Of a DNA stretch of 64,000 nucleotides, positions 9,212-20,286 are shown one piece after another. The notes beneath the pieces were generated by a model. That model worked only from the letters and a program-made list of their open reading frames with translations, did no database searches and was not told where the DNA came from. Position 1 is the first letter of the stretch. Each line of letters opens with the position of its first letter. The stretch covers positions 186,001-250,000 of the forward strand of contig NW_026515534.1 of the NCBI RefSeq assembly GCF_014898815.1. The letters are read 5' to 3'. The DNA comes from Panonychus citri (Eukaryota; Arthropoda; Arachnida; Trombidiformes; Tetranychidae). Position numbers and translations under genes: made by a program.

Positions 9212-10667
9212 TGTAACAATTGAATTGAAACAACTCTTTGATTGTCAATAGACTAATGCTTTAGATTTATATTTGCTTTCATATCGCCATTATTGCAGCA
9301 ATAAATGAAAATATCAAAGGTGCTTGTTGATGGCTGTTCACTAAACTCTCTATTGTCAACTAACAGCAATGATAATTATCAATTTTCATCCTTCTCCAAT
9401 CTTTCATATCTATTGCAAAAGAGTTTTCATCACGAGTTAAATTTTGCACTCGCCTTGCAATTAACAATTTATTGTTTAATTGTGATAATCAACGATTAGA
9501 CAAATGATAAAACTAATATTTGTTTGTTTTTCTAACAAAGTTAATCAAATCTATAATAAGATAAGCATAAAGGGTGATCGAAATCTCCGATTGAATGATC
9601 GAAAAAACTTTTCGCTAAATTATCCTTACTCAGGAATGAATTTTTTGTAATCAGCTAACCAAATTTGTTGATTTATTTAAATGCTAAATTTAAATTTTAA
9701 CAATTTTCCTATCAATATAAATAATTAATTAAGACTTTAATCAATACAGATAGATTATAATTGGGATTAAAATTTCATCAACACTAGCTAAAACTGAGGA
9801 AGGAGAGTTTGAGTAACGAATGGGAAGTCCCCTGTTATTGGGTCTGTCTCTCCTGCTCGTATTCAAGCCTGAACCTTGATCCCATTTCTGGTCACAGGTA
9901 CTACAGTACCTAATTGATGAATTAATTGAATGGATTATGTAACATTGACACCATGATAATCAACCTAAAGAGATTAATGAAGAAATCGTAAGACTTTGCC
10001 CTCAAGAATAGATAATTAAATATTATCTGAATAAACAGATTAATCCACAAGATTATCTTACCTTGACTAAAGATTATTGAGATTCTATCTGATTGTAGAA
10101 CTATATTTTTATTAAGTTCCTTTTCCGATTGAACAATGGAAGAGAAAAGTATATATTGATTGTAAAATGAGAAATAAATTCAGCGTTAGGTCAATTATTG
10201 ATCAGCAACGTACGAAAAAAAAAGTTTGCAGTTTTCATTCACTAAAATTTCCTCAAAATAAAATGTATATGTTAACCATTATCGTCAATTCATAAATGTA
10301 ACATAAAAAAGGAACAATTTTTTTCTCTTCATTTCTTATACGAACCCTCGAACTCATTTCTTTTGGCTGTATAAGACTCGAAAGAACTAAAATCGAAAAG
10401 TTTCATTTACAACTCCACGAAGTTGACATCTGATCATGGTCTTACAATTAACCTTGATTGATAAAACTAATCTAATCGAGTTAAGTATAAATTAAAATAT
10501 TTTAAAAGCTTAACTTATCATCACAATATCACTAACCAATTTTTCTTAAGAGTTAATCGAAAGTATTAATAAATAGTAAATTTTGCTTCGTTCAGATGAA
10601 GGCAAATTACTAAATATCATGAATTGGATATATAAAAATTACGAGGTAAAATTTACGATATTTTTTT
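9212..10667. other. Intergenic region
   Basis: Mostly AT-rich with no supported gene. A distinctly GC-richer patch at about 9790-9912 ends in the short palindrome ggtactacagtacc. I could not assign it to an RNA family. Bases 10200-10660 show nothing recognisable. Confidence 0.45.
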
Positions 10668-11336
10668 GATTTGGGCTCATTTGGGCGAAGAGCATATAAG
10701 CGAAAGTCACAATAGCGAAATCAAAGGCGAGTCAAGATAGAAAAAATTTCTCAGATGAACCTTATAATGTACAACCCATAATTCAGAATTTTTCATGATT
10801 AATTAATTTCTAGTTCATGAAAACAATTAATTGTGATTAACCAAGAAATTCAAAACCTTAAAAAATCAGCTCAAAATGGTTGATTATCAGCAATTTATCA
10901 TATTTTTCACTGAATCAATAAATTTTTTAGATGGTAAGTTGGTTAATTTAAATTCTTCTACTTTGACTTTCGCTAGTTAACAATTGGTTTCTCTCTTTTA
11001 ATTTCATATTTTTGAGCCTTTACGAAATATTCATATTATTGATGATTTACATGTATATATCTATAATCGTTGATCGCTTTATGAGTTTTTATCTCTTATG
11101 TTGATTCAAAAAATAAGAATCTTTTGCCTCGATCAAGCCAGTCGGCAAACAATCAAACAAATGAACTTTTAATTGCGGTTTTGTTAACAATCAAATATAC
11201 ACTAACAAGTGTATACCTAAGTAACGTAAGACGTTTTATTGAAAAAAATATCTATGACCATTTGTATCAATAGTTAAATGATGAGGATGATGAGATTCAT
11301 AAACGTGAATAAGATGAGAAAAGATGATTCTCTTGG

Positions 11337-11390
11337 CTTGATGCCGTCGATTGAGACTTTTGAGGCCATAGATCTTGATTTTGAAATTTC
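11337..11390 (-). pseudogene. Short BRAP-derived fragment
   Basis: The minus strand matches about 48370-48416 of the intact BRAP gene (coiled-coil region, around Asn-Gln-Asp-Leu-Trp-Ser-Gln) with a few mismatches. The right arm carries the same piece at 15112-15160. Confidence 0.65.
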
Positions 11391-11467
11391 TAACTAATTT
11401 TCGTTATAACTGTTCTGATAGTAATACTTTAATTGAAATCATTGATTTTTCTTCCTTTACCTCTTAG

Positions 11468-11614
11468 ATCCGTTAATTTCTCATGCGAATGTATGATAAA
11501 AATATTGGATTTAGACTCTTTGGATTTATGATTATCGATAAAAACTTTATCGTTTCTCTTTTCTCTGTTTCACTTTCGATAATCCTTTACACAGAAACAT
11601 TCATAAAATTCCGA
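11468..11614 (+). pseudogene. Gustatory-receptor terminal exon relic (left arm)
   Basis: An AG acceptor is followed by the exon that ends the receptor genes at 41622 and 44975: Ile-Gly-Phe-Arg ... Gly-Phe-Met-Ile-Ile-Asp-Lys-Asn-Phe ... Leu-Tyr-Thr-Glu-Thr. The normal TGA stop has become CGA, so the frame reads on to 11665. No upstream receptor exon is present. Confidence 0.8.
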
Positions 11615-12321
11615 TTCACATTAAATATTAGAATGCGTCCCCAATTATTGTTCAACTCACATTGATTTCTCGAAATGTTCATTAGCCATAAACAAACTTC
11701 ATCCATTGTATTAATACTCTTGATACAATTAAATGATAACTCGCGAGTTAAATTTCACAAATCATGGCGAGTGGTATCAAAAATGATCATTTTCGAATAA
11801 CTTTACGAGCAAAGTTCCAAAATTTCAAGTATCGAAAGAATATTGGATAGCGATAATCATACATCATCTCTCCTCTTTCGAGAGAAAGAGAAAGGAAAAA
11901 GAATGGAAAGACTTTTTTTTTATATATCCGCTCTTCATCTTCCGTTTCTCTCTCATTTTTCTCATTTTTTACTAAAATGATGCATCAATAGGCTCACTTA
12001 TGGGAATTGAGACCGAACAGAGTTTAAAATTCACTTCAGCATGTAGATTTTTAAGATGAAACATTTGATAAAACTCGATTGCTGGTCAATAAATCGGAGG
12101 ATGGTTTTTTTACCGTAACAATAGTTTAATTGCTCTTAATCGAGTGAATTTGATGAATTAGTTATCCTATATGATATTGTTCAAATGATCTAAAGATCTT
12201 CAAACATAAATAGCTGAACATGAGGCCGGAAATCGCGAAAATGACTTTGGTTAACGTGAAAACAGAATGAGTGTTTAAATGATTAATTTATTTTTCTTTT
12301 TCGCTCCGAGTTTTTTGACAG

Positions 12322-13848
12322 TTAAATTGTTGATAAACATTTTGTGCCTGTTATGTTATCGATTTTACCAACGAACTTGTTGTTCAATTCAATCAGATTA
12401 ACCATTTTAGATCCAACCATTTGAGGCCAAACAATTGGTCCTTGTTTACTTGGTACACTAGAGATACAATTCAGGTCAATTGGTAAATTTATTTTTCAAT
12501 TCAGTTCAGATATAATAATTTATAACTTACCCGTTTCGAGCAAAATCAGCCCAAGTTTTCATAAAATTAAGACTCAATTCGATATCATCGGCATCAAAGT
12601 TTTCAGGTTCACGAATAGGAGATCCAAAAACGAAGACCAATTCATTGCCGTGACAAACTTTATCCACTTGCCTACTACAATCTGGTGAAGGAACACCGAT
12701 CGGTGTTAATGAGACCTGAGTATGGATATAGCCATAAGTAGATGTATTTGAATTAGAAGCTTTGAGAACAGCGAAATTGTAAGTTTTACAGATGAGGCGA
12801 TCTCCTTCATCCCTTTCGGCTCCGACCAGCAGATTGACATCGTTGAATTGTCCAGTTGCAATGGCTCGAGTTTCATCTAAAGGAACAAATTTATCACCGT
12901 AAACTGGCTTGAACTTTGAATTCAAAGCGAAAGTGTTGTTCAAGAGATCAGTCCATGGGATTGATCGAAGGCAAGACATTTTATCTGTGGCATTCATGCA
13001 TCCACAAGCTTCAACGGTTTCTGATGAAGTTGTAATGTTAAGTTCTTGGTTTGATTTCATTATTCCACCTGATTCCATGATGGCACCTTTGAATAAACCC
13101 TTATTATGAGGAGAGAGAATATGAAAAGCAACGGACGCAGAGCCAGCTGATTGTCCAAAGATTGTGATCTGATATGGATCACCACCAAAAAGGTGAATAT
13201 TATCTCGTGTCCATTTGAGAGCAAAATGTTGATCCCAAAGACCGAGATTGGGAGTAAGAGAAGGAATCAATTCTTCATCATGTAAGAACCCTAACGGTCC
13301 CAATCGATAGTTAATAGTGACCAAAATGACATCTTCAAGAATTACTAAAGGAGTTCCAATATAAACATCAAAATCACCAGCACTTCCGCGAATGAAACTA
13401 CCACCATGGATCCAAAAGAGAACTGGTTTCAATTGAGTAGTTCGAGCGTCAAACGTTTCCTTGTTGACATAAATATTCATGTAAAGACAATCTTCGTCCA
13501 TGTCTTCAATCTTAGTCGCCCTATTCAATCAAAAGAATTAGTAATGAGAAAAATTATCGAAAATAAGAAAACTCACCATGAAGCTAGTGATGGACAAGAT
13601 TTTCCGAAAGCGACCGTATCTTTAACCCCTTCCCATGGCTTAGGGTGAGCGGGTAACGAATATCGAAGTGAATCGACTGGAGCTGTTGCATATGGAATAC
13701 CCTTGTATTCGTAAATTGATCGACCTCTCCATTGTTTAGTTGCACCTCTAATTTTACCTAGAGGTAATTCAACAACTTCGCTATATTCAAGACAATCAAA
13801 CTGATTAACAGCTAAGCAAACAGTCAACAGACTAAATAAAAACTTCAT
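12322..13848 (-). CDS. Carboxyl/cholinesterase with an internal deletion (3 exons)
   Basis: Exons are 13848-13577, 13520-12531 and 12457-12322, with GT-AG introns and a continuous frame of 465 residues. A signal peptide (Met-Lys-Phe-Leu-Phe...) points to secretion. The alpha/beta-hydrolase features are all there: His-Gly-Gly-Ser-Phe oxyanion loop, Gly-Gln-Ser-Ala-Gly nucleophile Ser, Asp-Glu-Gly with the acid residue, Cys-His-Gly-Asn-Glu with the catalytic His. Family members are usually about 530-570 residues. Here the Asp-Glu-Gly loop runs almost directly into the Ile-Cys-Lys-Thr-Tyr stretch, so about 80-100 residues are missing in frame inside exon 2. Ester hydrolysis of xenobiotics is the family role; with this gap, activity is doubtful. 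The gene fills the spacer of a long inverted repeat. Confidence 0.85.
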
Positions 13849-14470
13849 TTTTATTTTAAGAATCAGAGTAAACTTACAAAACAATTCAGATAATGATGAA
13901 GCTCATTTCAATCAATTGATTTTTATATTTTTACTCTGCATTGTATTCAGCTAATTAAGTGTGATTGATGACAAAGTGAAACGTTTAATCAGCTTTTGGA
14001 TCTTATTATTCGTGATTAGTGCAGCTCAAACAATACCTTATTCAGATATTGAGGGTCATATTCGTCGAGATTAAATGTTAATCTAAAGATCAATTGATTT
14101 TTCCATAAAATCATTATTCTCATTTAAAGTGTACTCATCAAGTTAGATTAGTTGAACTGAGTATCTTGGTGGGTAAATCGGCAATCGATTGTGAGTTAAT
14201 TTCGTTTTTCAATTGTTAATAGTTATTTTCTACTGGATTGGTAATTTATTTGCACAAAGTTTATTTCTTTAATACCTCGAAAATTAATTAACTAATCTGT
14301 ATGGTCTTTGCTTGAATCGATTATTCAAGTTTGGGAGATTAGTTTTGACTTATCAAAAAATTATTCGATTGCATTAATCTCCTGATTTTTCAATCAAACG
14401 AAGATCATTTTTACACAAAAACTTATGAGGCTCTATGAGTTTTCAATTCTGAACTTATACTAAATCTCTT
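13849..14470. other. Esterase upstream region
   Basis: AT-rich sequence between the esterase start and the right repeat arm. It is the likely promoter region of the minus-strand esterase, but I see no defined motif and no gene. Confidence 0.4.
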
Positions 14471-14907
14471 TACATGCTGAAGTGAATTTTAAACTCTGTT
14501 CGGTCTCAATTCCCATAAGTGAGCCTATTGATGCATCATTTTAGTAAAAAATGAGAAAAATGAGAGAGAAACGGAAGATGAAGAGCGGATATATAAAAAA
14601 AAAGTCTTTCCATTCTTTTTCCTTTCTCTTTCTCTCGAAAGAGGAGAGATGATATATGATGATTATCGCTATCCAATATTCTTTCGATACTTGGAATTTT
14701 TTGGAACTTTGGCTCGTAAAGTTATTCGAAAATGATCATTTTTGATACCACTCGCCATGATTTGTGAAATTTAACTCGCGAGTTATCATTTAATTGTATC
14801 AAGAGTATTAATACAATGGATGAAGTTTGTTTATGGCTAATGAACATTTCGAGAAATCAATGTGAGTTGAACAATAATTGGGGACGCATTCTAATATTTA
14901 ATGTGAA

Positions 14908-15034
14908 TCGGAATTTTATGAATGTTTCTGTGTAAAGGATTATCGAAAGTGAAACAGAGAAAGCGATAAAGTTTTATCGATAATCAAAGAATCTAAATCA
15001 ATATTTTTATACATTCGCATGAAAATTAACGGAT
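14908..15034 (-). pseudogene. Gustatory-receptor terminal exon relic (right arm)
   Basis: Minus-strand copy of the terminal receptor exon, beginning after an AG at 15036-15035. It has small deletions around the Phe-Gly-Phe-Met stretch relative to the left-arm relic and the same loss of the stop (TGA to CGA), which shows the arms share one ancestor that was already dead. Confidence 0.75.
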
Positions 15035-15111
15035 CTAAGAGGTAAAGGAAGAAAATGATTTCAATTAAAGTATTACTATCAGAACAGTTATAACGAAAAT
15101 TAGTTAGAAAT

Positions 15112-15160
15112 TTCAAAATCAAGATCTATGGCCTCAAAGTCTCAATCGACGGCATCAAGC
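15112..15160 (+). pseudogene. Short BRAP-derived fragment (right arm)
   Basis: Matches BRAP at about 48370-48416. Nearby bases 15066-15081 also match the BRAP 3' flank at 48669-48684, which supports a BRAP 3' origin instead of chance. Confidence 0.6.
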
Positions 15161-15857
15161 CGAGAGAATCACCTTTTCTCATCTTATTCACGTTTATGAA
15201 TCTCATCATCCTCATCATTTAACTATTGATACAAATGAACATAGATATTTTTTTTCAATAAAACGTCTTACAACGTTACTTGGGTATACACTTGTTAGTG
15301 TATATTTGATTGTTAACAAAACCGCAATTAAAAGTTCATTTGTTTGATTGTTTGTCGACTGGACTTGATTGAGTCAAAAAGATTCATTATTTTTTTTGAA
15401 TCAACATAAAAGATATAAAACTCATAGCGATCAGCCACGATTATAGATATATACATGTAAATCATCAATAATATGAATATTTCGGTAAAGGCTCAAAATA
15501 GCGAAATTAAAAGAGAAAAAACCAATAAGGGTCACTAGCGCGAAAGTCAAAGTGAATTTAATTAATAACTTACCATCTAAAAATTTATTCATGAAAAATA
15601 TGATAAATTGCTGATAATCAACCATTTGAGCTGATTTTAAGGTTTTGAATTTCTTGGTTAATCACAATTAATTATTTTCATGAACTGAAATTAATTAATC
15701 ATGAAATTGTACATTGTACAGGTTCATCTTGAGAATTTTCGCTATCTTGACTCTCCTTTTGATTTCGCGCTATTGTGACTTTCGCTTATATGCTCTTCGC
15801 TCAAATGAGCCCAAATCAATATTTCAAATTTATCTTGAATTGTAATCGATCAATTGT

Positions 15858-17336
15858 TTATTCGACTTCTTTAACAATCGCTCGCTCAGTTATACTTGTC
15901 ATTGGAACCGTTCCTGGTTTGGAATGAGCTCTCTTATTGCTCTCTTTTCTCTTGATTGCGTTAATCATGGCGTCTTTTTCTTTCTTTCCATGGTAAACAT
16001 GTTTAGGTACATGACGATGTCGAGCGATCCTCTTAATCTCTGGATGATGAGCATAGGCTTCTTTAAGTTTCGCTTGATATCTAAAGTTGATTTCTTCTTT
16101 TGAACCTTTAGGACCAAGTTTCTCAGAGGCATTTGCCTTCCAGGCTCGAATGTCCATCTCATCAGATCCACATAAAATATATTTGGAGTCTAATGTCCAT
16201 AAAACTGAACCTTTGTTCGTTTCGTATGGTAAACTTCTCGACTGTGGACAGCACCTTCTCGAAGATTCTTAAGTTTTATCTTCCATGACCAATTCTCTTC
16301 CTGTTGGAGAATAGTCAACATCGATTACGGCAGAAATATGATCTACATGAGCTTTCAATGGTTCTGAAAGATTCCGCATATCGAAAGTGTATAAACTAAA
16401 AGAGAGAAAAAATAAACAATGTGATTAATATGATTCGAGGTTAAAGATAAAAATTAAACTGAACTTACTTGTGATCTTCATTTGCTACTGTGAAATGATA
16501 TCCTTCCATTGGATTCCATGCGATATTATTTGTTCTCATTGACATGATCACTTTTCTCAAATGTTCATTTTGGCGAATATCAAATAAGGTAATACTGCGA
16601 TCATTCGCTGTGGAAGCGAAAATATCACATTCGATTGGATTAAACTTGACTTTATAAGAAGAATCAAAAGTCGGATTAAAGGTTTTCAGAGGTGATGGTC
16701 TTGATTCATCCCAAAGGTCAACAGATTCTCCACAAGTAATTAAATATTGTTTTTTCTTGTGATGATCAATTCCAACAATATTAGTTTTTGCAACGATTGA
16801 GGTGATTGGTCGATCATCTTTATTGGGCTCGTTTATATGCCATCTTTTTATGACATTAGTGTCACCGCAAGAGAAGAAATAGTTTCCATGTTGTGGTATA
16901 CACAGGCCAGAAACAGCACCACCATGAGCTTGGATGGACTGGACACATTTCCTCTTCATGAGATCCCAAACTTTAATTTGACCATCAAATGAACCAGAGA
17001 CAAGAGTGGACAAACTTTTAGGATGTTTCATTAGGCATTCAACTGGATCAATATGACCAGATAAACTAAACAAAAAGGGTTTTGCGAAAATTTTATCTAA
17101 TTTAACAGCATTCAATGCTCTTTTGTATTCTCGTGGTATTTGAAGAGGATGAAGACGTGGATCAAGGTTCCTTTGAACTAAATAAAAAACAAAAACACAA
17201 AGAAAACATCAAAAGAGATTAGAAAAAAACCAACAAAAACAAATCCAATAAAAGTCAAATTCTCACCTTTGTGTACATCCTTGTTTGTTTCTCTCATATA
17301 ATCTTGAGCACTTCGGGATATAACCTTAACTTTCAT
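15858..17336 (-). pseudogene. DCAF13: DCAF13/Sof1 gene with frame breaks in exon 3
   Basis: Exons are 17336-17267, 17177-16469 and 16395-15858. Exons 1-2 are intact: N-terminus Met-Lys-Val-Lys-Val-Ile-Ser-Arg, then WD40 repeats with Gly-Ile-Asp-His-His and Asn-Pro-Met-Glu. DCAF13/Sof1 works in the nucleolus in 18S rRNA maturation and as a CRL4 substrate receptor. Exon 3 starts well (Asp-Val-Asp-Tyr-Ser-Pro-Thr-Gly) but meets a TAA at about 16272 and at least two further shifts before the conserved C-terminal Sof1 domain (Lys-Ala-Asn-Ala-Ser-Glu-Lys-Leu-Gly ... Ile-Ala-Arg-His-Arg-His) becomes readable from about 16180 to the stop at 15858. It is either a decayed copy of an essential gene or a functional gene damaged by consensus indels. 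Three C-terminal fragments occur elsewhere in or near the window copy set. Confidence 0.85.
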
Positions 17337-17529
17337 GGTTAGAGAATAGAGAATAGAATAGGTTAGAAGCAATTAATTGAAAAAAATAATTAGAATAAAG
17401 TAAAACAATTTAAATTAACGGAAAAGAAAGCAAAACCAAAATTTAAATTAACCCAAACCAAGAAAGTGAACACATGTGACATGTTAACCAGGGGGCATTT
17501 CCTAATTTCGCTTTGATTTTCCTCTTCTC

Positions 17530-18365
17530 TATTTCTGATTGTGTGCCTTTCGTTTAGTCGGAGGTGGATCAGCTGGAGCTGTTTTAGCTAATCGTCTCTC
17601 TGAGAATCCATCATGGAAAGTTCTTCTATTAGAAGCCGGTGGATCAGAAAGTGTTCTCAGCGATATTCCAGTGGCCGCTGCGACTCTTCAAATGACCCCA
17701 TTGGTGGGCAAAGTGAACCACAAAGCTTCGTGCTATGGGTTAATCAACAGACGAAGTCGATGGCCTCGAGGCAGAGTTTTGGGAGGATCATCGGTACTAA
17801 ACTACATGTTATACAGTAAACAATCAATGAATTACTCAAAGTGAGCCAAATGTTTAACAATTAAATGAATGCGTGTGAATAGTAGTAAGAAAAAAAAAGT
17901 AATTCTCGATTCGCCAATGCAACTTCCGACGATGGTACAGTCCAACGAAGGAAGAAGGTCCATTCACAGCCTTGGGTGGAGTTGAAGGTCTTGGTTTCAT
18001 TAAGACGAAATATACAAACTTTTCCGATGATTGGCCTGACTTTGAGATTCGATCTCTGAAGCCTACTTCCGATGATGGTACAGTTTTCCGTCGAGTTCAG
18101 GTTTTACTCGTGAAATGTGGACTCAGTTTATCAGCCTACCTTCTATGATACTGCCATGTATCCGTCTTACGTCCCAAATCAGTTGGTTACGTTCACCTCA
18201 TCATCCAGTCATAGATCCTCAATAATTAACCTCGTTATCTAACTCATCCGATGATATCGTTTCCATGGTTGATGCTATGAAGATATCGATCGCCGTTTAT
18301 AGCTCAGCTTTCCGTTCTTTAGGCTCTAATATATTCCAAACAGTTTTCGGCATCCAGGTGAGTTG
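17530..18365 (+). pseudogene. GMC oxidoreductase pseudogene, fuller copy
   Basis: The open stretch 17539-17844 holds the FAD-binding Gly-Gly-Gly-Ser-Ala-Gly-Ala-Val-Leu-Ala-Asn-Arg-Leu-Ser motif, Leu-Leu-Glu-Ala-Gly-Gly and Trp-Pro-Arg-Gly-Arg-Val-Leu-Gly-Gly-Ser-Ser. After frame breaks, Asp-Asp-Trp-Pro-Asp-Phe-Glu (about 18030) and C-terminal-domain pieces (Val-Ile-Asp-Pro; Val-Asp-Ala-Met-Lys-Ile) are readable. A family member is about 600 residues; most of the middle is gone. The gene would be an FAD-dependent dehydrogenase, perhaps glucose-dehydrogenase-like, but this copy is dead. There is no upstream start exon in the window. Confidence 0.85.
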
Positions 18366-18724
18366 TCAACTTGCTGATTTAGATTTTGAATGATTAATTC
18401 TTAATTGTATTACATAAATTGTAGATTTTGATTTATTGATCTCTGCTCTTCAAATTGAATCGTAATTGCAACTCGCTGAAACCGATGGATCCTCGTTATC
18501 CACCATGATCCGATTAAATCGTAAATCGACAAAAACTTGAAACAAATTGTGTTTCTATTAGAGTAATTAATTTAACCGAGATGCCGACTTATTGGTAATC
18601 TCGACGATTGCTGGTTCACCGGCAATCCAAATTGTCACTGAAGCATTTCGCATGACCTCGCTGGTGGTTGGGCATTTTAAACCGAGTTGAGTAAACTTAA
18701 AACTGAAAGACAAAATCACAGTTT

Positions 18725-19140
18725 TGGACTCGACACTTCAAAGATCTGATTAATTCAGCCTTTATCGACCTTCGATCATAGAGTTTCTTTGACCCTCGAA
18801 GATAAATTTTGTCAACATTTTATATTAAATATCCTATCGACTATAGAGCTTCAATAGCTATCATGTAACCATCAAGCTCATCATCATTGCAACACGGCAT
18901 GTTTACGTAACGATTATTATGAACTCAAAAAGCGATCTCAAAAAGAAAGACAATCAAATAAAAAGCCTGACCATCATCATTACATTTTCCATAGGGTTGA
19001 AAAATGTGATACCCTTCAAGGAATCGCTCTTAAATGGTATTGTTCATTAAATGAGCTTGAACGGGTATACAATTTAGTTTCTGATCAAGATTTTCATGCA
19101 CTTGCTGTCATTAAAAATGAAAGGTTTTTAACAATCAAGC
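18725..19140 (+). pseudogene. IR-like plus LysM fragments, second copy of the module
   Basis: Direct counterpart of 4560-5230: the Ser-Ala-Phe-Tyr-Arg-Pro-Ser piece is followed by the basic LYSMD stretch and a broken LysM start. The segment after Ala-Val-Ile-Lys is deleted relative to 4948-5170. Confidence 0.65.
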
Positions 19141-19241
19141 GAAATGTAAGCTCGAAAAAATTTTTGTCATTACTTAGTTGCTTACCTAATAGAATATTTC
19201 AATCTATTGATCAATATATTTGTTTCATTTTCTAAAAGGTC

Positions 19242-19784
19242 TGTTGCAATATTATTCAATATTAATTGATTGATAAAATCTAACCAGAAAAACAAACCTC
19301 TTCAATTTGATTTTACTAAAGATAATTTATCTAATATATAAGAAAAGTTTTATTAGTTAGTGAGCAGCAGTAAATTGATCAGAAAAGATCAATCTATGAC
19401 TTTGGTTATCCAGTGAAGGGTAACCAAAGTCAAATCATCATTTTATACCCTTAAATTGTATTTCTTTCCCTTTTTGTTTCATATTAAAATTATTAAAAAC
19501 ATAAGTGAAAATAGTTAAAGGTCAGTGAAGACCAGTGAATAAACCGTGATTAGTTAATTGATCTAGTCAGTGAAGACTAATCAATTAACGGGTTAAACTA
19601 AAGTCAGTGAAGACTAAATTTTACCTTTTACCTGAATACTAAAGGCCAGTGAAGGCTTAATATTATTAAAATAATTCAATTGTGATTAAATTAATTGATA
19701 CAAATAACTAATTAATATACAAATTGTGCTCTAATCAAAAACGAATTCAACCCCTTTTAATTTTCATGTAATTTTTACGTTACA
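19242..19784 (+). repeat. LTR 1 of Gag-only element
   Basis: About 543 bases, TG...CA ends. It carries five hairpins with a constant AGTGAA loop (separate entry). It differs from LTR 3 by few bases, mainly near the 3' end. Confidence 0.9.
19397..19657 (+). other. Five hairpins with constant AGTGAA loop and different stems
   Basis: Stem/loop/stem positions: 19397-19411/12-17/18-32 (15 pairs including one G-U); 19520-23/24-29/30-33 (ggtc/gacc); 19553-19568/69-74/75-89 (15 pairs, one bulged C); 19602-05/06-11/12-15 (agtc/gact); 19643-47/48-53/54-58 (aggcc/ggctt, one G-U). The stems differ in sequence but stay paired, and the loop is invariant, which suggests selected RNA (or DNA) structure. The same set recurs in LTR 2 and LTR 3 with small losses. 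No known family comes to mind. Confidence 0.7.
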
Positions 19785-19930
19785 TTTGGTGGCCGTGTGT
19801 GAGGGTGAATTTTTGTGAACTAATTTCCATGCAAATGTATTTCTAAATTAATCCGAATCGAACTATAAAATGACCTTCAATTAAAAGTTAAAATCATGCT
19901 CTATACGTTACTCTTATGAAAAAATAAATA

Positions 19931-20072
19931 TAAACAATTAACAAATAAACAATTAAAAAAATCAACAATTAACAATCAACAATTAACAACTCAACAATTA
20001 ACAAATCAACAATTAACAAATCAACAATTAACAAATCAACAATTAACAAATCAACAATTAACAAATTAAAAA
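19931..20072 (+). repeat. Minisatellite, unit about 15 bases
   Basis: Tandem units of tcaacaattaacaaa, degenerate at the left, in the leader between LTR 1 and the Gag ORF. The second element copy (about 22738-22850) has fewer units. Confidence 0.8.
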
Positions 20073-20286
20073 TTATAAACAATAAAAGACTAATAATCAA
20101 TGATCAGAAATTAATAATAATCAATTAACAATTACACATTAATAATTAATCAAATTTGTATTTAAATCATATAATTGTAACACACTACAACTAATAACAC
20201 ACTTTACAGATTGTCCATTTATCTCTTGATTATACAAAAGTAAGTCTTCTTTTTTGGTATCTTTCCCTCTTTACAATCGCTAATAA

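Larger units (their letters stand above)
10668..12048. repeat. Left arm of long inverted repeat flanking the esterase
   Basis: About 1.38 kb, the reverse complement of 14471-15823 with scattered indels. Outer end reads ttgatttgggctcatttg; inner end is near ttcagcatgta. It contains a gustatory-receptor terminal exon relic, a BRAP-derived fragment and a palindrome (tatacact ... aagtgtata, about 11199-11218). No transposase or obvious target duplication was found at the ends. Confidence 0.85.
14471..15823. repeat. Right arm of long inverted repeat flanking the esterase
   Basis: About 1.35 kb, inverted counterpart of 10668-12048. Part of it (about 14640-15035) also recurs in the same orientation at 44730-45121, the 3' end and downstream region of a gustatory receptor, and a shorter part recurs at 41600-41770. 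The arm therefore derives at least partly from a receptor gene's 3' end. Confidence 0.85.

Noticed and set aside
9305..9499. 64-codon open frame
   Set aside because: No motif, ordinary for AT-rich DNA, no splice context with neighbours.
9790..9912. tRNA gene
   Set aside because: A partial B-box-like word (ggttcaggcttgaa on the minus strand) is present but no cloverleaf with acceptor and anticodon stems could be drawn.
10668..15823. Classical DNA transposon carrying the esterase
   Set aside because: No transposase and no target duplication at the outer ends; the arms look like copied gene ends, so only the inverted-repeat structure is claimed.
19931..20072. Regular 15-base repeats resembling a CRISPR array
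   Set aside because: Units are directly adjacent without unique spacers and lie in the leader of an LTR element in a eukaryotic sequence; it is a minisatellite.
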